Shown here: in pieces, positions 26,493 through 35,437 of the stretch
Layout of the letters: each line of letters opens with the position of its first letter
Position numbering within the stretch: the stretch's first letter is position 1
Assembly (NCBI GenBank): GCA_943372195.1
Contig: CALRXS010000004.1
Coordinates: forward strand, 1 to 64,000
Origin: JAEYZM01 sp943372195
GTDB taxonomy: Bacteria > Bacteroidota > Bacteroidia > Sphingobacteriales > Sphingobacteriaceae
Direction: 5' to 3'
Length of the DNA stretch: 64,000 nt
Made by a program: the position numbers and the translations under genes
The notes under the pieces: generated by a model
What the model was told of the DNA's origin: nothing
What the model saw: only the letters and a program-made list of their open reading frames with translations
Databases searched by the model: none

Positions 26493-28106
26493 TTAAAACC
26501 TAAAGCTGGCACCAAGCATTGCTTGGAAGCCGAAGCCGGGATAAAATAAATAATTTTCTCTCTTGTAATTCAATAGGTTGTTTAGGTTTAAATATACAGA
26601 AATCATTTTAGAATATCTATAATCTATACCTATATTCAAATCAACACCTCCCTCTAATTCTTTTTCAAGTCCGGTTATCGTCGCCGACTTCATTTTCGAA
26701 TAGCCATACAATTCGGTATTCAATAAAAACTTATTAGCAATATTATATTCAGCGCTTAGGGCTATTCTAGTGCTAGGTCTAAACCAAGCAGCTTTTAGTG
26801 TATCTGTATTGAAAATTCTATATTCTAAATTACCATTGATTCTTAATTTCTCATTGCTTTGATGAGCATAGTTCAAATTGATTTGCATTTCTGATGCATT
26901 AGCACCATCGTAAATTACATGGTATCTGGTAACTGTATCGGCATCTGCCAAAAAGTACATTTCATTATCTGTTTTTAAATAGGTGAAATTTACTTGATAT
27001 GAATTCTTAGAATCTATTCGTCCGCGTACCCCAGCATATAAATTGATCTTCTCGTTCGTGTTTTCAATATTTATATTGTCACGTATGAAAGGGTTTTCTG
27101 TATAGACATTTCTCAAACTATTCTTTCTCATACCCCCTTTTAATCCGACGTAAACCTTCGCATCAAAGTCAGTATAATCGTAGCTTGCAGAGACATTCGG
27201 ATAAATGTGGAAGAGGTTTGTTTTTCCAAATTCTTGGTACATGTTAAATCCGATGTTGATATCAAACCCCGATTCTTTTAGATGCATCACATTTTCCATT
27301 CCGAATAAATTATTCTGTTGGTCTAATGTATCAGCATATTTCGCAAAGTCGAATAATATTTTTGATTCGAACTCTTTATAATTACCAGTAGCGTTTAAAG
27401 AGAATCTATTTTCTGAAGCTTTATAAAAATCTTTTAATGTATAGAAATCAAATCGAGCATTGTATTTTAATTGATCATTATTATTATGATTCGATATTAC
27501 TTCTGATTGTAATCCGAATAAATCATATTGTTGGCGTATAGAGCGAGGCTCTAACTCGAACTTAGAATGATTGTATCCGTAATAATGATTTACATCTCTA
27601 TCATATAATAGAGCAAGGCTAACTGTTTGTTTATTGTATATTCTCTTTGCATTCGCATTCAAAGTATTTTCAGAGAATGCCATGTTATCATAATTTTTAA
27701 GAGATGAAGCAGAAGCTCTATGTCTGAAATGAGTTGACATCACCCATTCTTTTGAACGTAAATTATTAGCCCATGCTTCAAAATAGCTACTTCGATAATT
27801 ACCACCTGCCATCCGAATATAATAGCGATATAATTTGGCAATGCTTTCGTTTTTCATTTTCTCAACAGTTATAGCATTCAATTTTAAATTTGAATCTATT
27901 CTGTGTGAGAGAAAATGGTAATCTGGATTTGTTTTGCCTTCTTGTTCGAATTTGATTTCCGGATTAGAATTTATTTTGACAGCTTCAGCCAAAATAGGTT
28001 TATATGAACGAACAACGTTTACTTGTTCCGATAAGTTTTTCTGAGCGAAAGCAGTACTACCTAGTAGTATGAATGATAAACTATATATAATATATCTTAC
28101 TCTCAT
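26493..28106 (-). CDS. Outer-membrane beta-barrel protein
   Basis: About 537 residues. A signal peptide (MRVRYIIYSLSFILLGSTAFAQ) is followed by KNLSEQVNVVRSYKPILAEAVKI, a plug-like segment with an IxxxE/SYKP motif common in this Bacteroidota family. A long beta barrel follows, ending in FGFQAMLGASFRF with a terminal Phe. The start at 28106 follows the TPR gene stop by four bases and keeps the signal peptide at the N-terminus; a longer frame from 28133 would add nine residues. Conserved next to the TPR protein and ExbBD-TonB, it may be the outer-membrane partner of that unit. Confidence 0.75.
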   Translation of the reverse strand: MRVRYIIYSLSFILLGSTAFAQKNLSEQVNVVRSYKPILAEAVKINSNPEIKFEQEGKTNPDYHFLSHRIDSNLKLNAITVEKMKNESIAKLYRYYIRMAGGNYRSSYFEAWANNLRSKEWVMSTHFRHRASASSLKNYDNMAFSENTLNANAKRIYNKQTVSLALLYDRDVNHYYGYNHSKFELEPRSIRQQYDLFGLQSEVISNHNNNDQLKYNARFDFYTLKDFYKASENRFSLNATGNYKEFESKILFDFAKYADTLDQQNNLFGMENVMHLKESGFDINIGFNMYQEFGKTNLFHIYPNVSASYDYTDFDAKVYVGLKGGMRKNSLRNVYTENPFIRDNINIENTNEKINLYAGVRGRIDSKNSYQVNFTYLKTDNEMYFLADADTVTRYHVIYDGANASEMQINLNYAHQSNEKLRINGNLEYRIFNTDTLKAAWFRPSTRIALSAEYNIANKFLLNTELYGYSKMKSATITGLEKELEGGVDLNIGIDYRYSKMISVYLNLNNLLNYKRENYLFYPGFGFQAMLGASFRF

Positions 28107-28110
28107 CTTA

Positions 28111-31100
28111 TTAACGTGGTTGTGAAATTTCATCTAATTTTTTTTGTGCTTCAATGATGATTCCATCATCTTGTACACTGTATTCATCGATGATTGATTG
28201 TAATGTACTCTTTGCTTGAAAGTCGTTGCCTAATTTTGAATAGCTTTCTGCCAAAATAATAAAGCCTTTGGCTACCCAATATTCATAAGAAGGAACTTGA
28301 TTACTTAAATCGAAGCATGCTTGTTGAGCGTCTAAATATTTTCCTTTACTGAATAAAATACTTGCGATATAGTACTTAGCTTCAGCACCTGCTTCTGTTC
28401 GGGTTAACTTAGCTACAGCTCTATAATTTTCATCTGCCTTCTCGATATTGTTTATACCATAATAATATCTAGCTAAAGATAAATAAGCATTGTATTGATC
28501 TTCTACTGAAGATTTTTCATATGATAAAACTCTTTGACTATATTTCAATATACCTGCACTGTCATTTAATGCTGCAAATGATTTTAAAGCACCAGAGATT
28601 GCTTCTCCATAATTGTCTTTAAATTCAGCACTCTGCTCTAATTGAGTATATGTTGTAGATGCTTTTGCATAATCTTTTAATGCAAAGTATATTCTTCCTG
28701 AATAGAGTAGGGAGCGTTCGAGGTACTTCGGATTTGAAATTGAAATTAAATATTCAAAATCTATCAATGCTGATTTTTCTCTTTTTGTTCTCATGAAACA
28801 CTCAGCTCTATTAGCATGAGCATCGATGATGAATGAACCATTAGCGAATTTTTCAACGTAATTATTAAATCCGTTAATAGCATTTTCCCAATCGCCTAAT
28901 AAAAATCTGTTATTAGCAGCTTGATAAGTAATACTATCTTGTGCACCAGAACTCACCGAAGCAAATGGTAGAGTTTTTACATAACTTAAATAGGCTTCTG
29001 CATTACCCGCATCTACATATATGTTTTTGATCGCTAATAAAGCTTCTTTTGCTTCTTCTGTACCTGGGTAATCTACAATGATTGCCTTATACATCTCCAC
29101 CGCTTTATCGTCATGCTGCTCATTATAATAGATTAATCCTAAACTCAATCTCGATTTCGCTACATATCTTGAATTCGGGTAGTTTTTAACTAGACTCAAG
29201 AATGCTTGTAAGGCATCTTGAATATTATTCATTACAAAATATCCATTACCAATTTCATAAGTAGCATCATCCGCATAAGTTGAACTTGAATAATTACTTA
29301 GTAATGTTTTTAATGTGACGATTTTGTCATTCTGTTTATTTTGCAAACCAAGTATCATGCCTTTTTGGAATAATGCATAATCACTCCCATTTGCTTTTTC
29401 TGTAATGATTTTATTATATGAGAACAGTGCTTTATCGTAATCTTTAATTACGAAGTAACCATCGGCCATTCTTAAAATTGCATCGAATAATAGTTTAGAA
29501 CCAGCATTAGATTTTGATTCTGATTTTATGAATTTATCGAAATAGACAATCGATGATTTATAATCTTCTTTCTTTAAATAAGTATAGCCTAATTGATAAT
29601 TAACTAACACTTTAAAATCTTCAGCTTGGAAATTTGCTTGATCGTACATTGAATAATATTTCAATGCTTCATTAAAATTTTTCTGTTGATAGTAAATCTC
29701 AGCTTTCCAATAAAAACATAATGATTCTACATTTTTATTGATAGGGAAAGCAATTGACTTATTTAATAAACTTAAACTTTCAGACAATTTACCTTCATTA
29801 AATAATTCTAGTCCGCGGTAATAACAAACCTTCTGAAATGCTTGATCTGCTTTCTTGCTTCTAGGTTCAATATCTTCTAATATTTCTATTGCTTGTTTAT
29901 AATTTCTAGTATAGAGAAGTGCTTCGCCTAATATAGACTGCGCCTCATCTATTGATTCGTTCTTCGGATATTTCTCAATGAAATCTTGAAGATTTTCTAT
30001 CGCTGTTTGATAAAAGTTTAATTCAAAAGATAGCTTCGCATAATTTAATAAGGATGATGCGGTTATAAAGTCTTCTTCATTTAATTTGGAAGCCTTAGAA
30101 AAAGCATTCCTTGCAGATGGCTTATCATTCAACTCATAAAAGCACTGTCCGATTAAATACAACGAGTGCTGAGAATACGGAGATTTCTTATCAGCTAATT
30201 TTTTTAGTTGATTAATAGATTTTAAATAAACTTGATTTTGAAAGTATGCATAGCCAAATTCATAAACCGATAAATCTTTTAATGCAGTTTTCTTTTCAGC
30301 TTGTTCATAAAACTCTATTGTTTTCTGCCAATCTTTTTTAGAGAATGAAGCAGAAGCTGTCATTACTAAAATTTCATTTGCATTTTTAACGAGCGGTATT
30401 TGCAATGCTTCATTAGCATAAGTTATGAGTTCATCATACTTTTTAGTATCGTAAAGTATTTTGCAGATGTAGTAGGGTGCTATTTCTGCATATGTTTTAG
30501 ATGCTTTTAAAAATTCAAATCTCTCTAGTGCTTCTTTATATTCTTTGGCATCAAAGGCTATAATGCCATCATAATATGCTGCAGAATACGAGTATTTAGA
30601 GTTCTTATTTAATAATTTTTCGAAATGTTTTGATGCTTCTTCTCTTTGATCTGTTTCATACAACGCATAAGCATATCTGAAATCTAATTCATTTCTACTT
30701 GCATTGCCTAATAAGCTGATATCTGTTTTCTTATACCATTCTATTGCGGTTGTATAACTTTTTTGTCTGTAATAAAAATTACCTAATTCAAAACTTGCTG
30801 TTTTTGCTAAGGGTTGCTCTGGATATTTTTCTACAAATGCCATCAGCTTTTTTTCCGACGACTCATTGTATAACTCAAGTCCGCAAATTGCTATGTAATA
30901 CTGCGATTGTATGTACAGCAATTTCTCATTCTCATCTTTGAATCGATAATTATTGCGAATAACCTGTTTTTCAACATTTTCAAAATGCACCATTGCTGAT
31001 GCAAATTGTTGACGGTCGTATAAATGTAAACCTAGTCTAAATTCGGTATCAAATTCTTTGTGTACAGAACTCACTTGTGAAAAAGAAAGTTGCACATAAA

Positions 31101-31143
31101 GTAAACTGAATAATATTATGCTGAATGACTTTTTTAGAATCAT
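28111..31143 (-). CDS. Large periplasmic TPR protein
   Basis: About 1010 residues starting with a signal peptide (MILKKSFSIILFSLLYVQLS). More than twenty tetratricopeptide units follow, recognisable by repeats such as ASFELGNFYYRQKSYTTAI and YQLGYTYLKKEDYKSSI. It is the probable scaffold of the envelope unit encoded downstream and resembles YbgF/BamD-like tol-pal repeats in sequence. The ATG at 31143 is chosen over the first Met at 31227 because the signal peptide starts there and a TAnnTTTG box lies just upstream. Confidence 0.85.
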   Translation of the reverse strand: MILKKSFSIILFSLLYVQLSFSQVSSVHKEFDTEFRLGLHLYDRQQFASAMVHFENVEKQVIRNNYRFKDENEKLLYIQSQYYIAICGLELYNESSEKKLMAFVEKYPEQPLAKTASFELGNFYYRQKSYTTAIEWYKKTDISLLGNASRNELDFRYAYALYETDQREEASKHFEKLLNKNSKYSYSAAYYDGIIAFDAKEYKEALERFEFLKASKTYAEIAPYYICKILYDTKKYDELITYANEALQIPLVKNANEILVMTASASFSKKDWQKTIEFYEQAEKKTALKDLSVYEFGYAYFQNQVYLKSINQLKKLADKKSPYSQHSLYLIGQCFYELNDKPSARNAFSKASKLNEEDFITASSLLNYAKLSFELNFYQTAIENLQDFIEKYPKNESIDEAQSILGEALLYTRNYKQAIEILEDIEPRSKKADQAFQKVCYYRGLELFNEGKLSESLSLLNKSIAFPINKNVESLCFYWKAEIYYQQKNFNEALKYYSMYDQANFQAEDFKVLVNYQLGYTYLKKEDYKSSIVYFDKFIKSESKSNAGSKLLFDAILRMADGYFVIKDYDKALFSYNKIITEKANGSDYALFQKGMILGLQNKQNDKIVTLKTLLSNYSSSTYADDATYEIGNGYFVMNNIQDALQAFLSLVKNYPNSRYVAKSRLSLGLIYYNEQHDDKAVEMYKAIIVDYPGTEEAKEALLAIKNIYVDAGNAEAYLSYVKTLPFASVSSGAQDSITYQAANNRFLLGDWENAINGFNNYVEKFANGSFIIDAHANRAECFMRTKREKSALIDFEYLISISNPKYLERSLLYSGRIYFALKDYAKASTTYTQLEQSAEFKDNYGEAISGALKSFAALNDSAGILKYSQRVLSYEKSSVEDQYNAYLSLARYYYGINNIEKADENYRAVAKLTRTEAGAEAKYYIASILFSKGKYLDAQQACFDLSNQVPSYEYWVAKGFIILAESYSKLGNDFQAKSTLQSIIDEYSVQDDGIIIEAQKKLDEISQPR

Positions 31144-31172
31144 GATTTCTCTTAAAATATTGTACAATTGTT

Positions 31173-31180
31173 CAAATCTA
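31173..31180 (-). promoter_or_regulatory. -7 promoter box (TAGATTTG) for the TPR gene and downstream operon
   Basis: A perfect TAnnTTTG on the minus strand, 29 bases before the ATG at 31143. It lies inside the longer reading frame and supports the shorter start. Confidence 0.5.
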
Positions 31181-31249
31181 TAGGTTTTTCTATCATTTGA
31201 ATGTGAATTTCTCTTGAAAATATCCACATTTCAGCATTTTAACTATTTA

Positions 31250-31882
31250 TTATTCCACAATATGTAAATAGGCTGAGCGTGATATTAAACCCGGATTTAT
31301 GCCTGGTAATCCCTCGGGTATGATAGAGTTCAAAGATTTATAATAATCTATCCAAGCCTGAAAGAATTTATCTGTGCCCGGTTCTTTATAAGTCATTTCT
31401 TGTAAATGGAAAATCTGCTCATTTTTAACAGATGCATTAAACACCTCATATACTAATTCTGAACAATACAATGAATCATTATTCATGATAAATCGATCAT
31501 CGTATTTTTTACCAATATATTTAAGTGAATTCTTACTGATATTCTTCGATAAATATTGATACTCATCATTTAACCTCATAATTAAATATTTATTTTTTGA
31601 TGGCGTTCTTAAAAACAATGAATCTATAGAAATGCTTCTCACCTCTGTACCAATTGCTTCTACAGCTCTTAAACGATTGTTTTCTTTTATAATTATGGCT
31701 ACATGTGAAAAATCTCTGCCTTTATAGCCCTCTGTAACAGCCTCTATTGCATCACATAATGGTCCGCAATCTAAATCTTGAAACACTAAATCGCCCTCTT
31801 TAAGTAATGTTTTGGGTGCTTGAGCATTTGTGTTTAAAATGCTAAAAATCAATTGCATAGATATTAATAATATGTTTTTCAT
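31250..31882 (-). CDS. YiiX/YebB-like permuted NlpC/P60 (papain-like) hydrolase
   Basis: About 210 residues with a signal peptide (MKNILLISMQLIFSILNTNA). Motifs match the circularly permuted papain-like amidases YiiX/YebB: LLKEGDLVFQDL, then His60 in GRDFSHVAII, and the nucleophile Cys140 in DSLYCSELVYEVF. Members are thought to cleave peptides or lipids in the periplasm. The ATG at 31882 is chosen, as the TTG two codons upstream overlaps the -7 box. It diverges from the TonB receptor. Confidence 0.83.
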   Translation of the reverse strand: MKNILLISMQLIFSILNTNAQAPKTLLKEGDLVFQDLDCGPLCDAIEAVTEGYKGRDFSHVAIIIKENNRLRAVEAIGTEVRSISIDSLFLRTPSKNKYLIMRLNDEYQYLSKNISKNSLKYIGKKYDDRFIMNNDSLYCSELVYEVFNASVKNEQIFHLQEMTYKEPGTDKFFQAWIDYYKSLNSIIPEGLPGINPGLISRSAYLHIVE

Positions 31883-31885
31883 GCC

Positions 31886-31893
31886 CAAATTTA
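31886..31893 (-). promoter_or_regulatory. -7 promoter box (TAAATTTG), 3 bases before an ATG
   Basis: On the minus strand TAAATTTG, GGC, ATG. A start site at or near the A of ATG is implied, so the YiiX-like mRNA may be leaderless. Confidence 0.5.
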
Positions 31894-31956
31894 TTAAAAT
31901 TTTCTAATCGCTATTAGGTTAGTATAAAATAAAATTTAGACTTATCTAAAAATTAT

Positions 31957-31964
31957 TACTTTTG
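31957..31964 (+). promoter_or_regulatory. -7 promoter box (TACTTTTG), 3 bases before an ATG
   Basis: TACTTTTG, TGC, ATG: the same spacing as for the divergent gene. Implies a leaderless or almost leaderless TonB-receptor mRNA. Confidence 0.5.
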
Positions 31965-31967
31965 TGC

Positions 31968-33995
31968 ATGCGTTTACTAATAGTCACCATCCTTCTAATA
32001 TTTATATCTAACAAGTTGCTTGCGCAAGAAGATAAAAAAGTCGACAAGCAGAAAACATATACTTCATCAGAGGTCGTTGTGTCGGGCAGTATGAAAAAAA
32101 TGTCTAAAAAAGACAGTCCGCTCCCCATCGAAGTCTACCGAACTGAATTTTTTCAAAAAGCAGCTGTTTATAATTTGTTAGATGCGACTCAGCAGATAAC
32201 CGGACTTCGCCCACAGATCAATTGTTCAGTTTGTAATACGGGTGATATCCATTTAAATGGTATGGAAGGTCCTTATACTGCCGTGTTAATAGATGGTATG
32301 CCAATAGTAAGTAGTTTGTCGACTGTATATGGATTGAGTGGTATACCATTAAGTATGATTGAAAGGGTTGAAGTGATTAAAGGTCCGGGTGCTGCAATGT
32401 ACGGTTCTGAAGCCATGGCAGGCATTATTAATATTATAACTAAAAGCACAAGCACATCTGATAAATTATATTTTGAAACATCATTAAGTACTCAATTAGA
32501 AAGTTCTAATGATCTTGCTTTGAAATGGAGAGTGAGTAAGCATACTCAATCATTGTTAAGTTTAAACTATTTTAATTTTGATAATAAGCTTGATGTGAAT
32601 AAAGACGGATTTACGGATATAGCTTTACAAAAAAGAATTTCATTGTTTAATAAATACACTTTCGATAACGAACGCTCATTGATAAATTTTGCTTATCGTT
32701 TAATGTATGAAGATCGTTGGGGTGGTGAATTAAACTGGAATGATAATTTTAGAGCGGGGGATTCTATTTATGGTGAAACCATTCAAACTAAAAGAGTAGA
32801 AGTAATAAGCTCTGTTAAACCTAATAAAGATAAGCCTTTAGAGTTTCAAACCTCTTATGTTTATCATAATCAAAGATCTACTTACGGAACTACCAATTTT
32901 AATGCCTATCAACATACATTATTTTTACAATCAATCTATAGGTTTCAGAGAACTAATCATGATATATTAACCGGACTTTCAATGAAGTCAAATGTATACG
33001 ATGACAATACCATATTAACACGAACAGATATAGATACAAATAAAACTCAAATACGAACAGATATTATTCCGGGTTTTTTTATTCAAGATGAGTGGAAGTT
33101 TAGTGCTCGATGGAAAATTTTAATGGCTATGAGATTTGATTATGATTTTAATCAAGGTTTAATTGCATCACCTAGAACTTCAGTACAATTCAAAGCAAAT
33201 GAGCAAACACAATATCGATTAGGAGCGGGTAGGGGATTCAGGGTTGTCAATGTTTTTACAGAAGACCACGCAGCTTTAACTGGTGATCGAAAAATTCAAT
33301 TCGCAGAAAACTTAAATCCAGAATCTACCATCAACTCATTCTTCTCTCTTGATCATATTTTCTTTTTAAATAACTCATACATAAAAGCTGAATTCAATTT
33401 ATTCAATACCTATTTCTTTAATCGAATCATTGCTAATTATGACTTAGATCCGAATAAAATAATTTATAAAAACTTAGACGGATATTCAATTAGCCAAGGC
33501 CTTAATGCTAAATTTGATTGGCAAAGCGCTGAGCGTTTGAATATACAATTCGGATTCACACTCTTAGATGCATTTGAAAAAACAGACAGTACTAGAATTG
33601 ATATTTTATTTAGTTCTAGATTTTCTGGTAATTTTTCAATCAGCTATGAATTCAGTAAGTTGAACTTAAAATTAGATTACTCTGGCGTTTTCTATAGTCC
33701 GATGAGATTACCCATTTTACCGAATGACTTTAGAGACGAGTACTCACCATGGTATGCATTACATACTATACAAGCAACAAAAACATTTAATAAAAATTGG
33801 GATGTATATGTTGCGATGAAAAATATTTTTGATTTTTTACCAAGCAATCCCTTGATGAGAAGTTTTGACCCCTTCGATAAACAAGTTAATATAAACAACC
33901 CTAATAACTACACTTTCGATACTACATATGGTTATGCTCCTATGCAAGGTAGAAGAATGTTAATAGGTATTCGCTACAAAATTCGCAGCATATAA
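31968..33995 (+). CDS. TonB-dependent outer-membrane receptor
   Basis: About 675 residues: signal peptide ending LLAQ, TonB box region near 33-45 (SSEVVVSGSM), a plug domain with AVLIDGMPIV and MIERVEVIKGPGAAMYGSEAM, then a 22-strand-type barrel. The plug holds a CxxC (INCSVCNTGDIHLNGMEG), a feature of some Bacteroidota receptors, possibly for metals. The carrier substrate is not identifiable. Its 3' end overlaps that of the convergent metallophosphoesterase by 36 bases. ATG is preferred to the TTG two codons upstream. Confidence 0.9.
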   Translation: MRLLIVTILLIFISNKLLAQEDKKVDKQKTYTSSEVVVSGSMKKMSKKDSPLPIEVYRTEFFQKAAVYNLLDATQQITGLRPQINCSVCNTGDIHLNGMEGPYTAVLIDGMPIVSSLSTVYGLSGIPLSMIERVEVIKGPGAAMYGSEAMAGIINIITKSTSTSDKLYFETSLSTQLESSNDLALKWRVSKHTQSLLSLNYFNFDNKLDVNKDGFTDIALQKRISLFNKYTFDNERSLINFAYRLMYEDRWGGELNWNDNFRAGDSIYGETIQTKRVEVISSVKPNKDKPLEFQTSYVYHNQRSTYGTTNFNAYQHTLFLQSIYRFQRTNHDILTGLSMKSNVYDDNTILTRTDIDTNKTQIRTDIIPGFFIQDEWKFSARWKILMAMRFDYDFNQGLIASPRTSVQFKANEQTQYRLGAGRGFRVVNVFTEDHAALTGDRKIQFAENLNPESTINSFFSLDHIFFLNNSYIKAEFNLFNTYFFNRIIANYDLDPNKIIYKNLDGYSISQGLNAKFDWQSAERLNIQFGFTLLDAFEKTDSTRIDILFSSRFSGNFSISYEFSKLNLKLDYSGVFYSPMRLPILPNDFRDEYSPWYALHTIQATKTFNKNWDVYVAMKNIFDFLPSNPLMRSFDPFDKQVNINNPNNYTFDTTYGYAPMQGRRMLIGIRYKIRSI

Positions 33996-34979
33996 ATTTT
34001 CAAAATTCAAAGGGTAAACACCACCGTTAATGTATTTCACATAGGAGTCAGGAGTATTCATTAATTGAATATCTTTCTCGTTTGTGTTTACATGTTGAAC
34101 GACTAATGCTAGTGGATTTTTCATTACATGAATTTTTAAAAAGCCATTGTGATTTCCAAATCTAGCGCGATTAACTGAGCTTGCATTTACTACTAATGCT
34201 CCTCTGTTTTCAAAACCTTGTGGTGTTCTTCGTTCAAAATAATGTGTAGTGCCAGAAAGTAATAAATCACATTTAGACATCACATAATTTTTCTGACTTT
34301 CATTTAAATCGTCAATCCATGATCCCCAGCGAGAATGTGCTGCTACAATGATTATATCATTATTTGACTTTTGAATATTATTTAGAGTATTTATTAAATA
34401 ATTTCTACTATCGATAGGGAAGCATTTATTTAATATATAGGGCTCATCGGGGTAATGCAATGATATGTAGTGAATATTAACACCCTTAATAGAAAATTTA
34501 GTATAGTACTCAGCGCCATTTTCTCTGACTCTTGTATTGAATTTATTCTTGAAATTTAATGCTTCTAATAATTGCCCTCCAGCTCCCCAATCAGATTGAG
34601 AACTTCCGAAATATGCATTTTCACCATCGGCTATTGTTGGATAAAAATTCTTTTTCCACCATTCGTTTCTTAAGATGAAATGTAAGAAATTATTAGATTC
34701 ATTTTTCACCATATGATCACCCAACCCCAATACAAATTTATCTTCGCCTTGTGCTATCCATTTGGCTGTTCTGTACATTTGAATGTTATCATACGGACTT
34801 GCGCCATGATTATCGCTGATTACTGAAAATGAAAATAAATCTTGATCGTTTAAATCTTGAGATGAGTATATATTTTGAAATGCTGTAATTGATTTTACAA
34901 TTGTTGAAGGCTTGAATGCTTGGAATAATATTAACAGAAATGAAAATATTATAGTTGTTGCTAATAATTTCTTTTTCAT
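33960..34979 (-). CDS. Calcineurin-like metallophosphoesterase family protein
   Basis: About 339 residues with an N-terminal hydrophobic anchor or signal (LLATTIIFSFLLILFQAF). Metal-site motifs of the family are visible in order: Asp56/His58 in FSVISDNHG, GLGDHM, and AAHSRWGS; the last His pair is represented by SGTTHYFERR. The first GDxH-type motif is degenerate and the usual GNHD motif is not obvious (position occupied by ADGENAYFGSS), so activity should be tested. It is probably exported. It converges on and overlaps the TonB receptor gene. Confidence 0.65.
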   Translation of the reverse strand: MKKKLLATTIIFSFLLILFQAFKPSTIVKSITAFQNIYSSQDLNDQDLFSFSVISDNHGASPYDNIQMYRTAKWIAQGEDKFVLGLGDHMVKNESNNFLHFILRNEWWKKNFYPTIADGENAYFGSSQSDWGAGGQLLEALNFKNKFNTRVRENGAEYYTKFSIKGVNIHYISLHYPDEPYILNKCFPIDSRNYLINTLNNIQKSNNDIIIVAAHSRWGSWIDDLNESQKNYVMSKCDLLLSGTTHYFERRTPQGFENRGALVVNASSVNRARFGNHNGFLKIHVMKNPLALVVQHVNTNEKDIQLMNTPDSYVKYINGGVYPLNFENLYAANFVANTY

Positions 34980-35074
34980 GAGCCCCACCTTTTGATTGTT
35001 GTTGTTTGGTCTTGTACGGGGCTGAATTAAGGTTGGTTACATGAATTTCAATTTGTACTAAATTTAGTTACTAG

Positions 35075-35422
35075 TTACTTACTGGTAACTTGATCATAAA
35101 GAGTTGCATCATAACCTACCAATAGCTCTTTTTTATATTCTAAAATGGGTCTTTTGATAACCGAAGTATTAGCTATCATTACAGGAATGGCTGTTTTAGC
35201 ATTCTCAAGGGCAGCTTTGGCATTTTCATCTAATTTCTTGTAGGTGGTTCCCTTTTTATTCACTAAAACAGATAAATCAACTTTTTTTAACCATTCTTGA
35301 ATCTTGCTAGCCTCTACACCCAACTTTTTATAATCATGAAATTCATAATTAATACCTTTTGCATCTAGTGTATTCAATGCTTTCTTTACTGTCTCGCAGT
35401 TTTTAATACCATAAATTTTCAT
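35075..35422 (-). CDS. ArsC/Spx-family thioredoxin-fold protein (YffB-like)
   Basis: 115 residues starting MKIYGIKNCETVKKALNTLDAKG. A single Cys9 lies in the CxxxxKA active-site position typical of ArsC/Spx/YffB proteins, followed by the IxYEFHDYKK strand-helix and the PILEYK loop (cis-Pro near RPIL). Arsenate reductases need a CxxS/R environment, and the sequence looks closer to YffB. It probably acts as a glutathione or thiol-dependent reductase; the exact role is unknown. Confidence 0.82.
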   Translation of the reverse strand: MKIYGIKNCETVKKALNTLDAKGINYEFHDYKKLGVEASKIQEWLKKVDLSVLVNKKGTTYKKLDENAKAALENAKTAIPVMIANTSVIKRPILEYKKELLVGYDATLYDQVTSK

Positions 35423-35437
35423 GCTACAAATATAGAA

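Noticed and set aside
28107..28133. Longer N-terminus of the barrel protein starting at 28133
   Set aside because: The shorter start gives a proper signal peptide at residue 1 and a normal 4-base gap to the upstream stop.
31144..31227. N-terminal extension of the TPR protein to 31227
   Set aside because: It would place 28 charged residues before the signal peptide and overlap the promoter box at 31173-31180.
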